NCBI GenBank assembly: GCA_025360015.1 | Contig: JANYCZ010000013.1 | Location: 62,001 to 126,000 of the forward strand | DNA length: 64,000 nucleotides | Reading direction: 5' to 3' | Origin: Verrucomicrobiota bacterium | GTDB lineage: Bacteria > Verrucomicrobiota > Verrucomicrobiia > Verrucomicrobiales > Verrucomicrobiaceae | Shown: positions 43,016 through 51,310 of the stretch, piece after piece | Layout of the letters: every line of letters starts with the position of its first letter | How positions within the stretch are numbered: position 1 is the stretch's first letter | Position numbers and translations under genes: made by a program | The notes under the pieces: model-generated | What the model was told of the DNA's origin: nothing | What the model saw: only the letters and a program-made list of their open reading frames with translations | Databases searched by the model: none

Positions 43016-43896
43016 ACACCCCCTGCCCCATTTGCAGCGCCAATGAGTGGCGCAGTTGCTACCACGGCTCCATCCGCATGGGCTCCTTTGGCAAAAAGTC
43101 CCCCGAAGACCTCGACATCTGGGAATGCGGCGGCTGCGGCGCGCGCCATCTCCCACCGGTGATGGCAGACATTGAAGCCTACTACAAGTCCGGCGAATAC
43201 CGCGATGACCTCAGCCAGGGCAACGCCGTCGATGCCTATTTCAAAGTCAATGACAACGACCAGCCCCACCGGCTGGACCTCATCGGGATGCATGCCCTGC
43301 GCGGCAAAAGCGTAGCCGACATCGGCTGCGGCGCAGGCCCCTTCCTCGATCTGGTCAAAGGCTTCGCCGCCAAGACCATCGCCGTTGAACCCAATCAATG
43401 CTACCACGACTCCCTTCGCCAGCGCGGCCATGAAGTCTATACCTGGGCGCAAGAGGTGCCCGCTGAAAGCACCATAGATGCCGCCGTCAGCTACAGCGTC
43501 CTCGAACACGTCGAAGACCCGCTCAAATTTCTACAAGACATCCACCGCCTCCTCAAACCTGGCGGCGCCCTAGCCCTGAGCACCCCGAATGCCGACGACT
43601 GGATGGTCGCCAACAGCCCCGACTATGCCGCCTTCTTTTACCGCAAAGTCCATCTCTGGTACTTCACCGCCACCGCCCTCCAAAAACTGGCCTCCATTGC
43701 CGGATTCGACACATGCGAAGTGACCTTCGACCACCGCTTTGACCTCTCAAACGCCATGGTCTGGATGCGCGACAAACGCCCCACCGGCAACGGCAAGATC
43801 CCCTTCGACCCCGCCCTCAACGCCGCCTGGCGCGAATCCCTGATCCGCCAGGGCGCCAGCGACTACCTCTACGCCATCCTCAAGAAGCCGTTTTAG
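43012..43896 (+). CDS. SAM methyltransferase with N-terminal zinc-ribbon-like motif
   Basis: A 294-residue protein. The N-terminus has CPIC and, 30 residues later, CGGCGA, a putative four-cysteine zinc site. The Methyltransf_23-type domain follows with VADIGCGAGPFLDLV (about 101-115), SYSVLEHVEDPLKFL and LKPGGALALSTPN. Such enzymes are common in glycan loci. Its last 4 bp overlap the stop of the convergent next gene. Confidence 0.83.
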   Translation: MNTPCPICSANEWRSCYHGSIRMGSFGKKSPEDLDIWECGGCGARHLPPVMADIEAYYKSGEYRDDLSQGNAVDAYFKVNDNDQPHRLDLIGMHALRGKSVADIGCGAGPFLDLVKGFAAKTIAVEPNQCYHDSLRQRGHEVYTWAQEVPAESTIDAAVSYSVLEHVEDPLKFLQDIHRLLKPGGALALSTPNADDWMVANSPDYAAFFYRKVHLWYFTATALQKLASIAGFDTCEVTFDHRFDLSNAMVWMRDKRPTGNGKIPFDPALNAAWRESLIRQGASDYLYAILKKPF

Positions 43897-45278
43897 CGTC
43901 GCGGCGCACCGGAAGCGAGATAGGCCGTCACAGCCTCACGCCACCTCTTGCAGGTCTGCCCATCGGTATGCGTCACCACGCGTCGCAGCAGACGTTGGCG
44001 CTCCTCACGGCGTTTCTCAGGATGGTTGACGCATTCTTTCAGCGCGGTGCGCAGATCTTCGTCATTGTGCACCATCCACGTAGCATCCTCCTGGATGACC
44101 GGCTGCGCATGCACATAGCGGAAAAACCGCACCACCGACAACCATGGCGGCAGCTCCAAGCCGCAGTCATAAGCCAGGTTCACCACCGGCACGTCAAAAC
44201 ACGCGGCATCAAGAATGATGGATGACCCGCTCGTCAGCAGCACATCGGTGTTTTTCAGCGTGGAGGCCCGTTCATAGTCTTCCTCGGCCAGCGGGATCCA
44301 TGAATGGCGGCCATACGCAGCACCTTCCCCCAGCGGATACTGAATGGTGGTGTGTGGCAGCCCCTCAAACTCCTTGTACAAAGTATAAATATCCTTCGGA
44401 CTCACCCGCACCAGCAAATGGCAGGGATGCTCAAACGGCTGCTCAGCAATGATGCTTTGCAGCAGTCGCACAAACGGCTGGTTGCAGCGGATGACCGCGC
44501 TGTCTCCCGTGGCGAACTGGATGATTTTCGTCTCCGGCGAAACGCCGAGCTGCTCACAGAACTTCTCGCGCGGCATCAGCTTCTCAGGCGCGAAGTAGTT
44601 CTCGAAGTAAATGACGCCGACGATAGACATGCTGTCCGCCTGCATCCCATGGCACTGCGCCATCTCCTGCTTCATCTCGGTTGACCAGACCAGCGTGAAA
44701 TCAGGAACCACCGTGAGCGGCCCTTTGGAGGTGGGATTGTCCCAGCTCGCTACGGCAAGGATGAGCGGAATCTTATGCCGCCGCGCTTCCTTCAGACACT
44801 CTAGGTCGGAGGGAATCATGTTGGCAAATACCACGGCATCCGGCTTCACCTCTTCAATCAGACGCGCGAAATCGGCGTCATGGCCAAAGCGTTCCATGAA
44901 GCGGATGATCCCCTGCGAGGTGATGCCCATGCGCAGTGCCAGACGTGACAAGCCCAGCCGGAAGTCCAGGTTTTTGCGCTTTCTAGCCAGCGCCTCCACC
45001 ATGCGCTTCTGCGTGAAGCTGCTGTCCGGCTGTTCGACCGTCCACAAATCCTTGGCCCAGGAAAACAACAGCGATGAGAACCAAGTGGGCTTCTTGCGCT
45101 TCAGTGCCACAATGCGCAGCCGCTCATGCTGAAACTCACGCGTCGTGGCCTCCAGATTGAAGGTGCAATACACCGTGAGGTGGGTGGTGCCGTCCGCGAG
45201 CAGTTCCTCCAGCAACCGGCTGCGAAACACATCCCGGTAAAACTGCACCGTATCGACGATTAAAATCAAGTTCATCAC
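43893..45278 (-). CDS. GT-B-like glycosyltransferase or surface-carbohydrate biosynthesis protein
   Basis: A 461-residue protein without membrane segments. Its C-terminal half has the patterns of GT-B donor domains (VLLTSGSSIILDAACFDVPVVN resembles the C-terminal region of CDP-glycerol glycerophosphotransferase-like and NulO transferases). Its position between NeuA/NeuC and the NeuB gene suggests it may attach the nonulosonate to the glycan. It overlaps the NeuB stop by 4 bp. The family is not certain. Confidence 0.65.
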   Translation of the reverse strand: MMNLILIVDTVQFYRDVFRSRLLEELLADGTTHLTVYCTFNLEATTREFQHERLRIVALKRKKPTWFSSLLFSWAKDLWTVEQPDSSFTQKRMVEALARKRKNLDFRLGLSRLALRMGITSQGIIRFMERFGHDADFARLIEEVKPDAVVFANMIPSDLECLKEARRHKIPLILAVASWDNPTSKGPLTVVPDFTLVWSTEMKQEMAQCHGMQADSMSIVGVIYFENYFAPEKLMPREKFCEQLGVSPETKIIQFATGDSAVIRCNQPFVRLLQSIIAEQPFEHPCHLLVRVSPKDIYTLYKEFEGLPHTTIQYPLGEGAAYGRHSWIPLAEEDYERASTLKNTDVLLTSGSSIILDAACFDVPVVNLAYDCGLELPPWLSVVRFFRYVHAQPVIQEDATWMVHNDEDLRTALKECVNHPEKRREERQRLLRRVVTHTDGQTCKRWREAVTAYLASGAPRR

Positions 45279-46321
45279 TCAAAGTCTTCCTGCTTCAGGA
45301 ATTGCGCGGCCTTGACGGCATGCTTCAGCTTTTTGCCAATCACCGTTGTCGCATCTACCACCGTGATGCCGTGCCCCGGCTTGCGGCAGGAAAGATTCTC
45401 GCGTGTGATCACCGTGCCTGCGGGGAGATCTTCCGCAGCCACCAGACTCTGGCCAAACATGCGGCGCAGCGGCTCCAGTGCCTCCGCCACCGAGTCCTTG
45501 GGAATAGGATTGGCCTTCATCGTTTCGATGCTGCGAACCCCCGTTACCATCTGCTTAAACTCATCCGTGGTGAGCGAGGCGGAAACATCCGGCCCAAACA
45601 TCTCGCGGCTGAAAGTGACATGAACCTCAATCAACTTCGCTCCCAGCGTGACCGCCGCGAGAGAAGGATACGGCGTGCCCGAGTGATCCGACAAGCCCAC
45701 CGGGCAGCCGTAGCGTTCCGCCAATTCGGTGATCTGATTGAGCCCGATTTTCTCTGGCGGGCAAGGGTAAGACGTCGTGCACTGAAACACGGCCACAGGA
45801 GATTTTGCCGCCTGCAGCAGAGCGACCGTTGCATCCATCTCCTGCAGATAACTCATGCCACTGGAAACGAGCACCGGTTTGCCAGTGGCAATCATGGCAT
45901 CCAGAAAAAGCCGGTTGGTCACTTCACCGGAAGCGACCTTCCATGCCGACATGCCGAGACGTTCCAGCAGACGAATGGCAGCGAGTGAAAACGGCGAGCT
46001 CAAAAACACCAGCCCCTTTTCCTCGGCATGCTGCTTGAGTTCCAGCCACTGCGGCTCGGTGAACTCCATGCGCCTCCAATAGTCATAGCGCGTGGCGTCC
46101 TGCTTGCTAAATTTCACCCGCCAGGTGTCCAGCTCCGAGCTTTCCTCCGCCGCGATGTGCGTCTGAAATTTCACCGCATCGGCCCCAGTCTCCGCTACGG
46201 CATCGATGTAAGCATGCGCGGACCCAAGACTACCATCGTGCGCCTGCGCGACTTCGGCGATGATGAAGCATGGCGCAGCAGGGTTCTGCCACAGATCCTG
46301 GATGTCGCGGAGATGGGACAT
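45275..46321 (-). CDS. N-acetylneuraminate/legionaminate synthase (NeuB-like)
   Basis: A 348-residue enzyme with a TIM-barrel domain and a C-terminal antifreeze/SAF domain from about residue 290 (EDLPAGTVITRENLSCRKPG). Barrel motifs are FIIAEVAQAHDGSLGSAHAY, AVKFQTH, KVASGEVTN and GLSDHSGT. It condenses phosphoenolpyruvate with a free ManNAc-type sugar to make a nonulosonic acid. The upstream epimerase gene ends 5 bp before. It works with the NeuC and NeuA homologues encoded on the opposite strand. Confidence 0.92.
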   Translation of the reverse strand: MSHLRDIQDLWQNPAAPCFIIAEVAQAHDGSLGSAHAYIDAVAETGADAVKFQTHIAAEESSELDTWRVKFSKQDATRYDYWRRMEFTEPQWLELKQHAEEKGLVFLSSPFSLAAIRLLERLGMSAWKVASGEVTNRLFLDAMIATGKPVLVSSGMSYLQEMDATVALLQAAKSPVAVFQCTTSYPCPPEKIGLNQITELAERYGCPVGLSDHSGTPYPSLAAVTLGAKLIEVHVTFSREMFGPDVSASLTTDEFKQMVTGVRSIETMKANPIPKDSVAEALEPLRRMFGQSLVAAEDLPAGTVITRENLSCRKPGHGITVVDATTVIGKKLKHAVKAAQFLKQEDFE

Positions 46322-46326
46322 AGGGC

Positions 46327-47292
46327 CTAGCTCGCCGCTTGTCCTGCCTTGTTGACCTGCTTGTAAAACTCCAGCGTCTGGCGCAGCCCTTCCTCCCAGC
46401 CCACCTTCACCTCATAGTTCAGCCCGGCACGAGCGGCGCTGATGTCCGCCAGCGAGTGCAGGACATCTCCGACACGTGCCGGTTCAAAGCGTGGCTGAAG
46501 CTGCTGACCACTCAGTTGATTGATGTCCTTCACCAGACGGATCAAATCGACGGAATGCCCTGCGGCCACGTTGAAGACCTTGCCCGCTGCCTTCTCTGCA
46601 GGTGCCTCGGCGGCCAGCAGATTCGCGGAGACAGCATTGTCCACAAAGGTGAAGTCACGCGCCTGACTGCCGTCACCAAAGATGACCGGTGCCTTGCCTT
46701 CCAGCATGAAGGTGCAGAACTTTGCGATCACTCCGGAATAGGGTGAATCAAAAGCCTGCCGTGGACCGAAGATGTTGAAGTAACGCAGCGCGACGGCCTC
46801 AAAACCATAGAGCTGATGGAAGAGCTGGCAGTAACGTTCGCCACCGTACTTTTGCAGCGCGTAGGGAGACAGCGGCTGCACTGGCAGTCCTTCATGCTTG
46901 GCAGGCACATCCGCATTGCCGTAGATCGAGGACGATGAAGCAAACATCAGGCGCTTTACCCCGGCGTCCCGCGCAGCCACCAGCACATTCAACGTACCGT
47001 CGAGGTTGTTCTCATTGCTCTCCAGCGGCGCGGCGACGGAGCGCGGCACCGAGGGGAGTGCGCCCTGGTGAAACACCCAGTCAATGCCCGGCATCAGCTT
47101 GGCCAGCAGCGCCTGATCGCGGATGTCTCCCTCCACGAGGTCGATCTTGTCCCCCGGTTTTTTCCAATCGAGGTTGGCGGGATTGCCGAGCGAAAGATTG
47201 TCCAGCACAATGACCTCGGCCCCTCTGCGGCAGAGCTCCTCGGAAATGTGGGAACCGATAAAACCTGCACCACCTGTGACGAGAGCCCTCAT
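46327..47292 (-). CDS. UDP-glucose 4-epimerase family protein
   Basis: A 321-residue extended SDR. The NAD motif is VTGGAGFIGSHI (about 5-16), the active-site serine is in FASSSSIYGN, and Tyr/Lys in YALQK. The region after the active site (FNIFGPRQAFDSPYSGVI) is WbpP-like. Its likely reaction is 4-epimerisation of a UDP-hexose, HexNAc or uronic acid. It follows the UDP-sugar 6-dehydrogenase with a 4-bp overlap, which favours a UDP-GlcNAc/UDP-GlcNAcA substrate. Confidence 0.86.
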   Translation of the reverse strand: MRALVTGGAGFIGSHISEELCRRGAEVIVLDNLSLGNPANLDWKKPGDKIDLVEGDIRDQALLAKLMPGIDWVFHQGALPSVPRSVAAPLESNENNLDGTLNVLVAARDAGVKRLMFASSSSIYGNADVPAKHEGLPVQPLSPYALQKYGGERYCQLFHQLYGFEAVALRYFNIFGPRQAFDSPYSGVIAKFCTFMLEGKAPVIFGDGSQARDFTFVDNAVSANLLAAEAPAEKAAGKVFNVAAGHSVDLIRLVKDINQLSGQQLQPRFEPARVGDVLHSLADISAARAGLNYEVKVGWEEGLRQTLEFYKQVNKAGQAAS

Positions 47293-48584
47293 GCTTTAAA
47301 GTAGTTCGGTCTGCCTTTCATCAAAGCACTGAGCGCATTGCGCGAATCCACCACCAGTCGCGAGTGTTCAGCGATGAGTGCTGCGTCCACCGCCTTGTGA
47401 TTTGTAGCCACCAGCACCAGATCGTAATCTGCAAGCATTCCTGCCGCGAGAGTAACGCTCTGCCGTCCGGCAAAATGGGCATGCTCACGCGAGGGCCGGA
47501 TCACCGGCACATGCGGATCGTGGTAGTCCACTTCCGCACCCTGCTGTTCCAGCAGATCCCACAACACATAGGCCGGGCTTTCACGATCATCATCCACGTT
47601 GGACTTGTAGGCGATGCCGATCATGAGGATGCGGCTGTCGCGTATGGTCAGGTGCAGCGAGGCCAGCGCCTCTCCCACACGCTTGATCACGTAGGCCGGC
47701 ATTGCGGTGTTCACCTCGCCGGCGAGTTCGATGAAACGCGTCTCCTGGCCGTACTCGCGTGCCTTCCAAGTCAGATAAAAGGGGTCAATCGGGATGCAGT
47801 GGCCGCCGAGTCCCGGCCCGGGATAGAACGGCATGAAGCCAAACGGCTTCGTCTTCGCCGCTTCGATGACGTCCCAGATGTCGATGCCCATCGCGGCATA
47901 GACGACCTTGAGTTCGTTCACCATGGCGATGTTCACCGCGCGGAAGATGTTTTCCGTCAATTTCACCGCCTCCGCCACTCGGCAGGACTCCACCGGCACC
48001 ATCGTCTTGATCGCCCGGCCATATACGCTCAGGGCATGCTGCAGGCATTCCGGCGTGTAGCCACCTACGATCTTCGGAATCACGGCCACATCACTCTGCG
48101 GATTCCCGGGGTCTTCACGCTCTGGCGAGAAAGCGAGATGGAAATCCACTCCCGCTTTCAGGTTGGAGCCCGCTTCCAGCACCTCACGCAGTTCCGTGTC
48201 CGTCGTCCCTGGATAAGTCGTGGACTCCAACACCACCAGCTGTCCAGCCTGGAGGTGAGGTGCGATGGCACGCCCGGTGCTGAGCACATAGGTGAGGTCA
48301 GGCTCGCGGTGTTTCGCCAGCGGCGTTGGAACGCAGATGATGACGGCCTCGCATTCGCTTACCCGTGCGAAGTCCGTGGTGGCTGAAAAGCGCCCCGCAT
48401 CGCACTGCGCACGCACCGAGTCTCCAGGGATGTGCAGAATGTAGCTTTCGCCTGCGGCCAAGGATTTGATTTTGGCGGGATCGATGTCGAATCCCAGCAC
48501 GGTGCTGCCTGTCCGGGCAAACTGGAGGCTCAATGGCAGGCCCACATAGCCCAAGCCAATGATGCCGATGGTGGATGACGTCAT
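47289..48584 (-). CDS. Nucleotide-sugar 6-dehydrogenase, WbpA/TviB-like
   Basis: A 431-residue enzyme started at ATG 48584, where the NAD-binding IGIIGLGYVGLPLS begins at residue 6. Longer starts fall in the repeat-rich leader. The catalytic cysteine is C263 in GGHCIPIDPFYLTW. It oxidises C6 of a UDP-HexNAc to the uronic acid. UDP-GlcNAcA is the substrate needed by the WlbA-like enzyme at 17183, so this gene may complete the WbpA-B-E-D pathway despite lying 30 kb away. It is the first gene of the minus-strand unit reading toward NeuB. Confidence 0.88.
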   Translation of the reverse strand: MTSSTIGIIGLGYVGLPLSLQFARTGSTVLGFDIDPAKIKSLAAGESYILHIPGDSVRAQCDAGRFSATTDFARVSECEAVIICVPTPLAKHREPDLTYVLSTGRAIAPHLQAGQLVVLESTTYPGTTDTELREVLEAGSNLKAGVDFHLAFSPEREDPGNPQSDVAVIPKIVGGYTPECLQHALSVYGRAIKTMVPVESCRVAEAVKLTENIFRAVNIAMVNELKVVYAAMGIDIWDVIEAAKTKPFGFMPFYPGPGLGGHCIPIDPFYLTWKAREYGQETRFIELAGEVNTAMPAYVIKRVGEALASLHLTIRDSRILMIGIAYKSNVDDDRESPAYVLWDLLEQQGAEVDYHDPHVPVIRPSREHAHFAGRQSVTLAAGMLADYDLVLVATNHKAVDAALIAEHSRLVVDSRNALSALMKGRPNYFKA

Positions 48585-48619
48585 GTAGAAAGTCGGAGGT
48601 GTGAAAAAATGGATATGAC

Positions 48620-48650
48620 GGCAAGGCAGGAGGCTTGCCAGAACTTTTTT
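48620..48650. promoter_or_regulatory. Hairpin in the 5' leader of the 6-dehydrogenase gene
   Basis: Arms GGCAAG and CTTGCC surround an 8-nt loop and are followed on the plus strand by a run of six T residues. As an intrinsic terminator this would point in the plus direction, where no upstream gene is read. On the minus strand it lies in the leader about 36-55 bp before the start codon and could influence translation. Confidence 0.3.
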
Positions 48651-48658
48651 CCAAAAAG

Positions 48659-48696
48659 GAACATCGCCTATTAAAAAAAAGAACATCGCCTATTAA
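48659..48696. repeat. Short tandem direct repeat, 22-bp period
   Basis: The 16-mer GAACATCGCCTATTAA occurs at 48659-48674 and again at 48681-48696, with an A-rich spacer. The 22-bp period is about two helical turns, which would place bound proteins on the same face of the DNA. It lies about 75 bp upstream of the 6-dehydrogenase start. Confidence 0.6.
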
Positions 48697-48728
48697 TGAA
48701 GCGCCTGCCATGACGACAAATGGCATTG

Positions 48729-48844
48729 ATTTTCTAGTCACAATTTTCTAGAATGAACAAATCACAAAGCGTGGGCAAAATAGAGCAGCGGCCACCATTA
48801 CAATACAACAGTATTGATTTTCTAATGAGAATACCTTAGAAAAT
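48729..48844. promoter_or_regulatory. Operator-like motif array, ATTTTCTAR
   Basis: ATTTTCTAG occurs at 48729-48737 and 48743-48751 as direct repeats 14 bp apart. ATTTTCTAA (48817-48825) pairs with TTAGAAAAT (48836-48844) as a perfect 9-bp inverted repeat with a 10-bp spacer. Four near-identical half-sites in 116 bp look like binding sites of one dimeric regulator. No such regulator gene is adjacent. Coincidence in AT-rich DNA is possible. Confidence 0.45.
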
Positions 48845-48921
48845 GACAATAAATTCATTTTATTTGTCGGTTTCTTGCCATCTGGCCCTTTCTCAAAACA
48901 GCTTTTCTTCAATCATCACTC

Positions 48922-50112
48922 ATGAATGAAACTCAATCTCAACAATGGCGCATCCTCCATTCCGAAGCTTCCCTCGGCTGGGGCGGCCAGGAGCATCGGG
49001 TCATGGCGGAGCTGCTCGGCTTCAAACGTCGCGGCTGCTCGGTGTCACTGATCGCGCACCCAGAGAGCCAGATCATGGCGCGGGCGCGCGCAGCGGGAAT
49101 CAAGACCCACGCCTGCACTTTTGACCGCAGGCTTCTGCCGCTGCAGGTCCTGCGCCTGGCATTCTGGCTCAGGCGTGAGCGCGTTCAGATCGTCAACACA
49201 CACAGTTCCCGTGACGGCTGGGTGGTCGGCATGGCGGCGCGGCTGGCACGCATTCCCATGCTGCTGCGCACCCGCCACATTGATGTGATCGACCGCAGCC
49301 CGAAAATTAGCAGGTTCAAATTCACCCTGCTGGCGGACCACGCACTGACGACCAGCCGGAAAATCACGCATTACATACGGGACAAGTTCAAGCTGCCTGA
49401 AGACCGCGCTACCACGCTGCCCACCGGCATTGATGTGGACCACTTCCGCCCCGAGGGACCTCAGGCAGTGCTGCCGGTGATCAAAGGTGCAGACGCGCCT
49501 CCGGTCATTGGCATGGTTTCGGTGCTGCGTTCATGGAAGGGCCATGACGTGTTCTTTGAGGCGATCCGCCTGCTGCGCGAGTCAGGCCGTCATTTCCAAT
49601 ACGTGGTCGTCGGCGGTGGCGCTCCCATCGAAAACTACACAGCCAAGGCGCAAAACCATGGCGTGGGGGACTGCGTGCAGTTCACCGGGCATCGCGAGGA
49701 CATTGCAGACGTGCTGCGCTCACTCGATGTGCTGTGCATTCCTTCCATCAAACACGAAGGCGTGCCACAGATCGGCCTTCAGGCACTCGCCTGCGGCACA
49801 GCGGTGGTCGGCAGCGACTGCGGCGGCATTCCCGAAATCATTCTTGATGGCAGCACCGGTCGCATTTTCCCAAACGGAAACCCCGCCGCCATGGCCGCAA
49901 GCATTGCGGCAGCCGTCGATGAACAGGAACAGACACGGCTGATGTGCCGTGACGGGCGCACCCAAGTTGAAAACGAACACAGCCTGGATGCCATGCTGGA
50001 CCGCCTTGATGTGATCTACACGCGTCACCTCCACCGCCCGGCCCCATGCCAGCAGCCCCATCCCTCCGCTCCTGAATATTTAATGCTGCTTGCCGCTAAA
50101 AAAGAGGTTTAG
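48922..50112 (+). CDS. Family 4 glycosyltransferase
   Basis: A 396-residue GT-B enzyme opening with HSEASLGWGGQEHR, a motif shared with the next gene. The linker-domain region is TLPTGIDVDHFRPEG and the donor site HEGVPQIGLQALACGTAVVGSD, where the second residue of the usual E-x7-E pair is Gln. It is a tandem paralogue of the gene at 50149. It is transcribed divergently from the 6-dehydrogenase across the repeat-rich region. Confidence 0.87.
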   Translation: MNETQSQQWRILHSEASLGWGGQEHRVMAELLGFKRRGCSVSLIAHPESQIMARARAAGIKTHACTFDRRLLPLQVLRLAFWLRRERVQIVNTHSSRDGWVVGMAARLARIPMLLRTRHIDVIDRSPKISRFKFTLLADHALTTSRKITHYIRDKFKLPEDRATTLPTGIDVDHFRPEGPQAVLPVIKGADAPPVIGMVSVLRSWKGHDVFFEAIRLLRESGRHFQYVVVGGGAPIENYTAKAQNHGVGDCVQFTGHREDIADVLRSLDVLCIPSIKHEGVPQIGLQALACGTAVVGSDCGGIPEIILDGSTGRIFPNGNPAAMAASIAAAVDEQEQTRLMCRDGRTQVENEHSLDAMLDRLDVIYTRHLHRPAPCQQPHPSAPEYLMLLAAKKEV

Positions 50113-50148
50113 TTCCGCGCTGCCTGGCAATAGAGCAGCCCTGACTGA

Positions 50149-51270
50149 ATGGCTGACTCCACCCCCCCCGCACGCAAATGGCGCATCGCCCACTCTGAAG
50201 CCTCTCTCGGCTGGGGCGGGCAGGAGCACCGCATCCTGGCAGAACTGAACGGCTTCCGCAGCCGTGGCAGTGACGTCTGGCTGGTCGCTCCGCCAGACAG
50301 CCAGCTCTACCAGCGTGCAGAGCAAGCGGGCATACCGGTGAAGGCCCAGCGCTTCAAGCAGCGCGCCCTGCTGCCGCTTCATGTACTGCGGATGGCATGG
50401 TGGCTGAGGCGCCACCGCATCGAAATCGTCAATCCCCACAGCTCGCGTGACAGCTGGATGCTGACCCTGGCGGCACGCATCGCACGGGTGCCGCTGATCA
50501 TCCGCAGCCGCCACTTCGACGTGCCTATTCCCAACAAGTCGCTCAGCCGCCTGATGTACAAGGAGTGGAGCCACCACATCATCACCACGAGCCCGAAGAT
50601 CACCGACACGCTGATTGCGACGTTTGGCCTGGCGCCGGAGGAAGTCACCACGATTCCTACCGGCGTGGATCTGCAGCGTTTCCGCCCTGATGGGCCGTGC
50701 GCCGCATTGCCGCTCCCCGCGCTGCCTGCGGGCACGCCGCTTGTCGGCATGGTGACGGTCATTCGTTATGCGAAGGGGGCACAGATTCTCGCCGCCGCCG
50801 CCGACCTGCTGCGCGGGCAGGGCCTGCGCATTCACTGCGTCATCGTCGGGGACGGGCCCTGGCGTACGCACCTGGAGGCGGCTATCCAGGATCTCGGCGT
50901 GCAGGATCTGTTCACCCTCACGGGACACCGTGAGGATGTGCCGGACCTCATGCGTGCGTTTGACATCGTCGCCATCCCATCCTTTCACGAAGCCATCCCG
51001 CAGTCAGGACTTCAGGCTCTGGCTAGCGGCGTGCCCGTGGTGGCCAGCAATGTAGGCGGCATCCCAAGCATCATTAAAGACGGGGAAACCGGCCGCTTGG
51101 TCCCCATGCAGGACCCCGCCGCTCTGGCGAGTGCCATCCGCGAGACGCTGGAGCAGCGCGAAAAAAACCAGGCCATGTGCGCCGAAGGCCGCCGCTTCAT
51201 CGAGCGCGAGCACAGCTTGGAAAACATGCTGGACCGCCTGGAAGCGATCTATCACCGGCATCTTGGGTGA
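50149..51270 (+). CDS. Family 4 glycosyltransferase, paralogue of upstream gene
   Basis: A 373-residue GT-B enzyme. The N-terminus (HSEASLGWGGQEHR) and middle (TIPTGVDLQRFRPDG) closely follow the upstream gene, and the donor-site region reads HEAIPQSGLQALASGVPVVAS. The two probably arose by tandem duplication and add successive sugars. The MsbA-like exporter gene follows 40 bp downstream. Confidence 0.87.
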   Translation: MADSTPPARKWRIAHSEASLGWGGQEHRILAELNGFRSRGSDVWLVAPPDSQLYQRAEQAGIPVKAQRFKQRALLPLHVLRMAWWLRRHRIEIVNPHSSRDSWMLTLAARIARVPLIIRSRHFDVPIPNKSLSRLMYKEWSHHIITTSPKITDTLIATFGLAPEEVTTIPTGVDLQRFRPDGPCAALPLPALPAGTPLVGMVTVIRYAKGAQILAAAADLLRGQGLRIHCVIVGDGPWRTHLEAAIQDLGVQDLFTLTGHREDVPDLMRAFDIVAIPSFHEAIPQSGLQALASGVPVVASNVGGIPSIIKDGETGRLVPMQDPAALASAIRETLEQREKNQAMCAEGRRFIEREHSLENMLDRLEAIYHRHLG

Positions 51271-51310
51271 TGACTTCCCAGTTGTGCGAACGATGACGAT
51301 GCGGCACTGA

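Larger units (their letters stand above)
48585..48921. other. AT-rich divergent intergenic region with several repeats
   Basis: These 337 bp separate the 6-dehydrogenase gene (minus) from the first GT4 gene (plus). The region is AT-rich, in contrast with the neighbouring coding DNA. It holds a hairpin (48620-48639), a duplicated 16-mer (48659-48696) and an operator-like set of ATTTTCTAR motifs (48729-48844). It probably holds promoters for both transcription units. No coding frame is supported. Confidence 0.6.

Noticed and set aside
48585-48686. N-terminal extension of the 6-dehydrogenase by 34 residues
   Set aside because: The NAD motif begins right after ATG 48584 as in all homologues. The upstream stretch encodes an unrelated hydrophobic/aromatic segment in the repeat-rich leader.
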